DNA of 58,003 nucleotides, taken from an uncultured Lachnospiraceae bacterium. Lineage in GTDB: Bacteria > Bacillota > Clostridia > Lachnospirales > Lachnospiraceae. The notes beneath the pieces are model-generated. The model had not been told where the DNA came from. It saw only the letters and a list, made by a program, of their open reading frames with translations, and ran no database searches. Positions within the stretch are counted from its first letter, which is position 1, and every line of letters starts with the position of its first letter. Shown here one piece after another: positions 52,867 to 58,003 of the stretch. The translations under genes and the position numbers were made by a program. The DNA lies in NCBI GenBank assembly GCA_910589265.1, contig CAJUTQ010000060.1, positions 1 through 58,003 of the forward strand, given 5' to 3'.

Positions 52867-53859
52867 ATGTCCAGACTTTGGCGCTACTGTACAAAAGAAC
52901 AATGTAGAGATTTGCTTTTATCTTTCCAACTTTTTGGAGAGACAAACTGGTCATTTGAAAAACAGATCGCATGTCTTTACACAGTGAGCAATCATATTGA
53001 GGCTCACTATCATTCTATCATAATCCCTAAAAAGGATGGATCCAAACGTCAATTGGATATTCCTGACTATATATTAAAAAAAATTCAGAAAAATATACTT
53101 CATCATATTATTGAAAAGTTTTCAGTGCCAGAATGTGCCACGGCTTATCAAAAGGGAAAAGGTATTTTAAATAATGTCACACCTCACATTGGAAAAAAGA
53201 CAGTTTTAAAATTAGATATAAAAGACTTTTTTCATAGTATTATTTTTCCTATGGTATATGCCAGAGCTTTTCCAGAAGAGTATTTTCCACCATCTATTCG
53301 AACGCTGCTTACATACTTATGTTGTTATAGAGATAGGCTACCCCAAGGAGCACCTTCATCAGCTGCCATTTCCAATTTGGTATTGAAGCCTTTTGATACA
53401 TATATGGAGTTATGGTGCAAAGATAGAAATATTCAGTATACTCGGTACTGCGATGATATGACTTTTTCAGGGAATTTTCATAAAAAGGAAGTAATGAAAA
53501 AAGTCCAACATTTTTTACATCTAAGTGGTTTTTCTCTCAATTATAAAAAGACAAAAGAGTTATCTTCTAATAGGAGACAGCAGGTGACAGGAATTGTAGT
53601 AAATAGTAAACCGCAAGTTTCTAAAGAGTACCGAAGAAGAGTATCTCAGGAAATATACTATTGCCAGAAGTTTGGGGTTTTATCCCATCTAAAATACATA
53701 GATGATAAAGAGCATCTTCCCCTTGGGCAAATAGGAGTCAGAAAATATGTATATTCCCTTCAGGGCAAAGTACAATATATTTTATATATAAATCCTGAGG
53801 ACAAGCTTTTTAGAAAGCTTTTGGATGAAAGTATAGCAAAAATCTGGGATTCCCTTTAG
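52867..53859 (+). CDS. Retron-type reverse transcriptase
   Basis: A 330-residue RT. Motifs: the retron NAxxH-like NVTPH (103-107), catalytic LKLDIKDFFHS, LPQGAPSSAAISNLVL, YCDD (194-197) and the thumb-entry VTG (240-242), which in retrons recognises the msr RNA. ATG 52867 (MSRLWRYCTKEQCRD) has GGAAAGG 11 bp upstream. A longer reading from 52768 would translate the msd/a2 part of the RNA and is not credible. No maturase or endonuclease domain, so not a group II intron; no DGR repeats seen. C-terminus keeps the thumb (SLQGKVQYILYINPE). No effector gene follows; tRNA-Pro is next. Confidence 0.9.
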   Translation: MSRLWRYCTKEQCRDLLLSFQLFGETNWSFEKQIACLYTVSNHIEAHYHSIIIPKKDGSKRQLDIPDYILKKIQKNILHHIIEKFSVPECATAYQKGKGILNNVTPHIGKKTVLKLDIKDFFHSIIFPMVYARAFPEEYFPPSIRTLLTYLCCYRDRLPQGAPSSAAISNLVLKPFDTYMELWCKDRNIQYTRYCDDMTFSGNFHKKEVMKKVQHFLHLSGFSLNYKKTKELSSNRRQQVTGIVVNSKPQVSKEYRRRVSQEIYYCQKFGVLSHLKYIDDKEHLPLGQIGVRKYVYSLQGKVQYILYINPEDKLFRKLLDESIAKIWDSL

Positions 53860-53941
53860 GAAAGAATAAGACTGGGGGAAAGGGACTTGACTTTTTTTCT
53901 GTTTTTTTGTATTCTTATTAAACTATAATCATAATTTTTGA

Positions 53942-54015
53942 CGATGCGTGGCTCAGCTTGGTAGAGCGCTGCGTTCGGGACGCAGAGGCCGCAGGTTCAA
54001 ATCCTGTCGCATCGA
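53942..54015 (+). tRNA. tRNA-Pro (anticodon CGG)
   Basis: Acceptor stem CGATGCG/CGCATCG, D-loop GGCTCAGCTTGGTAGAGC, anticodon stem CTGCG/CGCAG around TTCGGGA giving anticodon CGG, T-arm GCAGGTTCAAATCCTG, discriminator A. CCA is not encoded. Confidence 0.97.
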
Positions 54016-54024
54016 TAAACCCAA

Positions 54025-54071
54025 AAGATGCTTCCTGTTCTGTAGAATGTAACAGACATGGGAAGCATCTT
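54025..54071 (+). terminator. Large hairpin after tRNA-Pro
   Basis: AAGATGCTTCC (54025-54035) pairs perfectly with GGAAGCATCTT (54061-54071), with an inner CTGTT/AACAG stem. It lies 9 bp after the tRNA. No T-run follows, so termination is uncertain; it might aid 3' processing or be a mobile or repeat-derived hairpin. Confidence 0.45.
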
Positions 54072-54208
54072 GGCGTAAATAGATTTTATGTTTTGGAATT
54101 TATATTATTTTTAGAAGGAATAAATAAGAGCGAAGCGTTCTAAGAAAGGAGGATGAAAATAAAAAACACCAGCCCCACAGCTCTTACCGTCTGCAAAACC
54201 AGTGTTTA

Positions 54209-54281
54209 TGCGCAATCAGGGGTTCGAACCCTGGACACCCTGATTAAGAGTCAGGTGCTCTGCCAGCTGAGCTAATTGCGC
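54209..54281 (-). tRNA. tRNA-Lys (anticodon CTT)
   Basis: Minus strand: acceptor GCGCAAT/ATTGCGC, TAGCTCAGCTGGCAGAGC D-arm, anticodon stem CCTGA/TCAGG with loop CTCTTAA giving CTT, T-arm CAGGGTTCGAACCCCTG, discriminator A at 54209. CCA not encoded. Confidence 0.97.
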
Positions 54282-54609
54282 AATATTTATAACACGAAAA
54301 TGATTATAGTATATTGTGACAAGAAATGCAAGGGGTTTTTTAGAAAAAATTTAGAAAAATAAAAATAATTTATTTTCTAGTATTCTTTTTTCTTTTAGTT
54401 TAAATGTAACCTTTTTAAATACAGATTTAAAAATCATACAATAATGTTAGCCAGATTCTAAAAAAATTGTAATCCGTATTATGAGGCTGCTTTTGCATGC
54501 TTTTGCGGATCCAAAAGATCATGCCCCATTCATAGAAGTAGGATGGTTATGCTCTTTTAACCTTAGTATCATACGATTTAAATATATTTAGGAAGGAGTA
54601 GTAACGAAA
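54282..54609. other. Intergenic region between tRNA-Lys and tatD
   Basis: No gene supported. A small bulged hairpin (GCATG...CATGC enclosing GATC/GATC, about 54497-54529) and a TTGTAA...TATTAT promoter-like pair (about 54466-54482) are visible. Nothing matches a known riboswitch or T-box. tatD has AGGAAGGAG before its start. Confidence 0.4.
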
Positions 54610-55389
54610 ATGATATTTGAAAGTCATGCCCATTATGATGATATAGCATTTGACAAAGATAGGGACAAGATTCTGAAAAGTATGAAGGAACATGGAGTTG
54701 GAATGATTATGAATATTTCATCAGATTTTCCATCCATTGAAAAGACATTACTATTGACAGAAAAATTTCCATTTATTTACGGGGCAATAGGAGTACACCC
54801 ATGTGATTGTAAATGTCTTACAGAAGAAAAGATTCAGTGGATAAAAGAGAAATGTAAAAGCAAAAAGGTAAAGGCTATCGGTGAGATTGGTCTAGATTAT
54901 TATTGGAAAGAAACAGATAAAGATATCCAGAAAAGGTGGTTTATCAGACAGCTGGAATTGGCGAGAGAAGAAGGACTTCCTGTTATTATCCATAGCAGAG
55001 ACGGGGCGGAAGATACATTACGTATTTTAAAGGAACAAAAAGCTTGTGAGATAGGAGGAGTTGTTCATTGCTTTTCTTATGGGAAAGAAATAGCTGAACA
55101 ATTTTTAAACATGGGATTTTATTTTGGAATAGGGGGTGTACTTACCTTTCCAAATAGTAAAAAAATAAAAGAAGTAGTAAAATGGTTGCCAATAGAAAGG
55201 ATTCTTCTTGAGACAGATAGCCCTTATTTGACACCAGTTCCTCATAGAGGAAAAAGAAACACTTCATATAATCTAGTTTATGTGGCTGAAGAAATCAGCC
55301 GTCAAAAAAATATGACTTTGGAGGAAGTAATAGAAATGACAGAACGAAATGCAAAAAAGCTGTTTTTTAGCCAGGAAAGGCATGGATGA
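54610..55389 (+). CDS. tatD: TatD-family metal-dependent deoxyribonuclease
   Basis: A 259-residue TIM-barrel hydrolase with all TatD metal ligands: SHAHYDD (H-x-H), GEIGLDYYW (Glu), VIIHSRDG (His), GVVHCFSYG (His) and LLETDSPYLTP (Asp). Its family acts as 3'-5' DNase and in RNA/tRNA quality control. Typically followed by ksgA in Clostridia, as here, with overlapping stop and start (ATGA at 55386). AGGAAGGAG at start. Confidence 0.95.
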   Translation: MIFESHAHYDDIAFDKDRDKILKSMKEHGVGMIMNISSDFPSIEKTLLLTEKFPFIYGAIGVHPCDCKCLTEEKIQWIKEKCKSKKVKAIGEIGLDYYWKETDKDIQKRWFIRQLELAREEGLPVIIHSRDGAEDTLRILKEQKACEIGGVVHCFSYGKEIAEQFLNMGFYFGIGGVLTFPNSKKIKEVVKWLPIERILLETDSPYLTPVPHRGKRNTSYNLVYVAEEISRQKNMTLEEVIEMTERNAKKLFFSQERHG

Positions 55390-56270
55390 TAAAAATGGTA
55401 CTAGGAAACCCTAAAAAAACAATGAATATTATTCAAAAGCATAATTTTTCTTTTCAAAAAAGATATGGACAAAATTTTTTAATAGACAGCAATATTTTAG
55501 AGAAAATAATAGGGGCAGCAGAAATAAAAAAGGATGATTTTGTAATCGAAATAGGACCTGGTATTGGAACATTGACTCAATACTTATGCAATTATGCAAA
55601 AGAAGTATTAGCAATAGAAATTGATAGGGAATTAATTCCAATTTTAGAAGAAACGCTATCCCAGTACTCAAATTGTACAATATGGAACAAAGATATTCTA
55701 AAAGTGGACTTACAAAGAGAAGTTGAAGAGAAAAATAAAGGAAGTCAGGTAAAAGTTGTAGCAAATTTGCCTTATTACATCACAACACCAATTATCATGG
55801 AATTATTAGAAAGTAATATACCTCTAGAAAGTATTACAATAATGGTTCAAAAAGAGGTGGCAGAGCGTATGCAGGTAGGTCCTGGAAGCAAAGAATATGG
55901 GGCCTTATCTTTAGCAGTGCAGTATTACGCAAAACCTCAAATCATAACGTATGTCTCTCCTTTTTGTTTTATGCCAAGGCCTAAGGTAGGCTCAGCAGTC
56001 ATTCATTTAAAAAAATATAGTAAGCCTCCAATCAAAGTAGAAGATGAAAAGCTAATGTTTCAGTTAATAAAAGCTTCTTTTAACCAAAGGAGGAAGACTC
56101 TTGCCAATGGACTGAAAAATGGACAGGGTATAAAATATTCAAAAGAAGAAATTGAAAAAGCTATTTTGGCATTGGGCCTTCCATTAACAATAAGAGGGGA
56201 AAATTTGGCATTAGAACAGTTTGCACAATTAACAAATTTATTAATTCAAGGACAATATAATTGCTTTTGA
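55386..56270 (+). CDS. rsmA: 16S rRNA (adenine(1518)-N(6)/adenine(1519)-N(6))-dimethyltransferase
   Basis: A 294-residue KsgA/RsmA enzyme: KRYGQNFLID start, SAM loop VIEIGPGIGTLTQ, catalytic NLPY in VVANLPYYITTP, and the C-terminal RNA-binding helices (RRKTLANGLKN). It dimethylates two adenines near the 3' end of 16S rRNA during ribosome assembly. Translation is coupled to tatD by the ATGA overlap; ATG 55395 is an alternative start. Pathway role and family are certain; regulation is not visible. Confidence 0.96.
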   Translation: MIKMVLGNPKKTMNIIQKHNFSFQKRYGQNFLIDSNILEKIIGAAEIKKDDFVIEIGPGIGTLTQYLCNYAKEVLAIEIDRELIPILEETLSQYSNCTIWNKDILKVDLQREVEEKNKGSQVKVVANLPYYITTPIIMELLESNIPLESITIMVQKEVAERMQVGPGSKEYGALSLAVQYYAKPQIITYVSPFCFMPRPKVGSAVIHLKKYSKPPIKVEDEKLMFQLIKASFNQRRKTLANGLKNGQGIKYSKEEIEKAILALGLPLTIRGENLALEQFAQLTNLLIQGQYNCF

Positions 56271-56363
56271 CAAGGTAAATTAGCTATGGTAAACTAAATC
56301 AAAAACTAAAAAATATGGGGGTTTATTTGGTTTTTGGTAGAAATTTGTTGAGGTGAGAGTACT

Positions 56364-58003
56364 TTGGATAAGTATGAATACAGGGTTAGGGTTGAGGAGA
56401 TAAAAAGACTTTTAGAGAAACGAGAGTATGTTGAAGCGATGTATGTAGCGAATGAGGTGGATTGGAAAAGAGTCCGAAGCATTTCAATGTTATGTACAGT
56501 GAGTGAAATTTATAAAGCAAATCGCCAGTATGCCAAAAGCAGGGATATTCTCCTTTTAGCATATGAACGTTATCCAAATGGACGGGTAATCCTATATGGA
56601 CTTTGTGAACTTGCTATTAAAATGGGGGAATATGTACAAGCTATAGAGTACTATAAGGAATTTGTAAAAGCAGCTCCAAAAGATACTGGAAGATACATTC
56701 TTCAGTACAAAATATACCAGGCTCAAGATGTAAGTATGGAAGAAAGTATTTCTGTATTGGAAGAATTTAAAAAGAGAGATTATAGAGAAAAATGGGGCTA
56801 TGAATTAGCCTATTTATATCATAAAGTTGGCTTAGAGGCAAAATGCATAGAAGAATGTAATGAACTCATTTTATGGTTTGGAGAGGGGAAGTATGTGACA
56901 AAGGCTATGGAGCTGAAAAGTCTTCATGAGCCCTTAAATGTTTTGCAAAAAAATAAGTATAACAAAAACAGAAGGGAAGCAAAGCTTCATCATACAGAAT
57001 ATACAGATATCGCAAAGGAAGAAGGACATAGAGCATTTAAGAAACAAGACGAGCCTACAGTAGAAGAAATTAAAGTTTATCCAGTAAATGTAGGACGTTA
57101 CAATACAATGAACCTACAGGAAGAATTGGCAAAAGGGATGCAAGAAGTTATGGAAGCCCAAGAAAATACTTCCTATGATAGCAATGATGAAACAAAGGAG
57201 GAGACAGCCAAAATTTATCAGTTTGCTAGAATTAAAGAAGAAAGTCCTCAGAAAAAGGAAAAGGGAAGTCATTATGAAACGCTGTTGACAGAAGAAAATG
57301 ACGGACAGTTAGGGCTATACTTAAATACTCCTAGTCAAAAATCAATAGATAAGCAGATTACAGGACAATTAGATTTAAGTGATGTTTTGGCAGAGTGGGA
57401 AAATATAAAAAGAGAGAATGACAGGAAGAGAATAGAAGAAGCAAAAAGAAAATCATTAGAGCAGACAAATGATATTATGAGTCAATTGGTAGGTGTTATT
57501 CCAGGGTTAACGCCAATAGATCCAAGTTCTTTACAAACAGATATGGATATACCAGAAGCATTTCCTTTGCCAGAGGAATACCGAGATAAGAAAGTAGATG
57601 GAGAGAATCAGGTCCAATTTTTCAATGAACATGATGTTTCAGAACAAGGGATAAATAACGATGATGAGCATTATGAAGTAGAAGAGAATACAGATAGTGA
57701 GATGTATGAGGAATATGTAGAAGAGGAAGAATACGGGGACGAAGAATATGAAGAGGAGCTGTCTGAGGAAGAAGAAAGAGATGATGAGCCGTACGAAGAA
57801 GAGGAATATGTAGAAGAGGAAGAATACGGGGACGAAGAATATGAAGAGGAGCTGTCTGAGGAAGAAGAGAGAGATGATGAGCCGTACGAAGAAGAGGAAT
57901 ATGTAGAAGAGGAAGAATACGGGGACGAAGAATATGAAGAGGAGCTGTCTGAGGAAGAAGAGAGAGATGATGAGCCATACGAAGAAGAGGAATATGTAGA
58001 AGA
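56364..58003 (+). CDS. TPR-repeat protein with acidic tandem repeats (3' end outside window)
   Basis: Open for 546 codons and running off the window. TTG 56364 starts the protein (MDKYEYRVRVEEIKRLLEKR if TTG is read as Met) with GAGGTGA 7 bp upstream; no ATG is near. Residues about 15-200 look like TPR helices (YAKSRDILLLAYERYPNGRV, KMGEYVQAIEYYKEF, GYELAYLYHKVGLEAKCIEE). Then a Lys/Glu-rich linker with short hydrophobic patches (YHTEYTDIAKEEG-like region, QLDLSDVLAEWENIKREND). From about residue 440 on, 31-residue Glu/Asp/Tyr repeats. Cytosolic, no membrane segment seen so far. Function unknown; similar TPR-plus-acidic proteins occur near ksgA in Clostridia (recalled, not checked). Confidence 0.8.
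   Translation, partial: MDKYEYRVRVEEIKRLLEKREYVEAMYVANEVDWKRVRSISMLCTVSEIYKANRQYAKSRDILLLAYERYPNGRVILYGLCELAIKMGEYVQAIEYYKEFVKAAPKDTGRYILQYKIYQAQDVSMEESISVLEEFKKRDYREKWGYELAYLYHKVGLEAKCIEECNELILWFGEGKYVTKAMELKSLHEPLNVLQKNKYNKNRREAKLHHTEYTDIAKEEGHRAFKKQDEPTVEEIKVYPVNVGRYNTMNLQEELAKGMQEVMEAQENTSYDSNDETKEETAKIYQFARIKEESPQKKEKGSHYETLLTEENDGQLGLYLNTPSQKSIDKQITGQLDLSDVLAEWENIKRENDRKRIEEAKRKSLEQTNDIMSQLVGVIPGLTPIDPSSLQTDMDIPEAFPLPEEYRDKKVDGENQVQFFNEHDVSEQGINNDDEHYEVEENTDSEMYEEYVEEEEYGDEEYEEELSEEEERDDEPYEEEEYVEEEEYGDEEYEEELSEEEERDDEPYEEEEYVEEEEYGDEEYEEELSEEEERDDEPYEEEEYVE
57711..58003 (+). repeat. 93-bp tandem repeats encoding acidic segments
   Basis: Three copies of a 93-bp unit start at 57711, 57804 and 57897 and a fourth begins near 57990 at the window edge. 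Each encodes 31 residues that are mostly Glu with Tyr and Asp (EEYVEEEEYGDEEYEEELSE then EEERDDEPYE). The total number cannot be known from the window. Confidence 0.93.

Noticed and set aside
52867..53859. Group II intron maturase or diversity-generating retroelement RT
   Set aside because: No maturase (X) or endonuclease domain, no intron ends, and no template/variable repeat pair seen; NVTPH and VTG motifs and the upstream a1/a2 RNA point to a retron.
54430..54600. Possible riboswitch or T-box leader before tatD
   Set aside because: No T-box sequence (TGG bulge with conserved AGGGTGG-type motif) and no known aptamer signature; only a small bulged hairpin is visible.
57622..57978. Minus-strand open frame with His/Leu/Pro-rich repeats
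   Set aside because: It is the reverse complement of the acidic 93-bp repeats of the TPR gene; no ribosome binding site and low-complexity product.

Overview
The window looks like a chromosomal segment of a low-GC Gram-positive anaerobe of the class Clostridia, most likely a butyrate-pathway Lachnospiraceae-type organism. This rests on the AT-rich backbone, strong GGAGG-type ribosome binding sites, an acyl-CoA dehydrogenase / flavodiiron protein / butyrate-type CoA-transferase block, a TPP riboswitch in front of a thiamine-precursor ABC transporter, and the housekeeping genes trmB, tatD and ksgA. Species cannot be named from sequence alone.

Layout. (1) 1-8.8 kb is a mobile-element graveyard: a truncated topoisomerase III, a multiply frameshifted accessory gene, a broken XRE regulator, a MobC stub cut by a decayed IS3-family element, an internally deleted BlaR1-type peptidase next to an intact BlaI-type repressor, a second IS3 transposase remnant and the tail of a large serine recombinase. 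All fit the remains of one or more integrative conjugative elements. (2) 8.8-14.3 kb is gene-poor, with a glycosyltransferase pair, a frameshifted DUF1576 membrane protein, an odd secreted protein and a small XRE regulator. (3) 14.4-20.5 kb is a complete dipeptide/oligopeptide ABC operon ending in a class-I glutamine-amidotransferase-like peptidase. (4) 20.7-26.1 kb holds a Crp/Fnr regulator, a palindrome placed like a class II activator site, a fusion of acyl-CoA dehydrogenase, EtfA C-terminal domain and rubredoxin, a flavodiiron protein, and a butyryl-CoA:acetate-type CoA-transferase. These genes could form a butyryl-CoA-driven O2 (or NO) reducing chain. (5) 26.3-30.6 kb has a secreted protein, a cytidylate-kinase-like protein and a 1026-residue PAS-GGDEF-EAL-PAS-GAF-GGDEF protein.

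(6) 30.8-40.1 kb is a ten-gene operon of Mrp/Mbh-type antiporter subunits with four consecutive large antiporter-like subunits and no redox module. (7) 40.1-43.2 kb is a thiamine-precursor uptake operon on the minus strand under a TPP riboswitch. (8) 43.3-49.3 kb carries an exonuclease, a CPBP protease, an 18-repeat coiled-coil protein, a D,D-carboxypeptidase, trmB and trxA. (9) 49.3-52.5 kb holds three tandem paralogous membrane acyltransferases. (10) 52.65-53.86 kb is a retron candidate: a structured RNA bounded by 12-bp complementary a1/a2 repeats, followed by a retron-type reverse transcriptase. (11) 53.9-58.0 kb has tRNA-Pro, tRNA-Lys, tatD, ksgA and the start of a TPR protein with acidic 31-residue repeats that runs off the window.

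The two observations most worth follow-up are the retron with no obvious effector gene and the fused acyl-CoA dehydrogenase/rubredoxin plus flavodiiron module with its adjacent regulator and operator.
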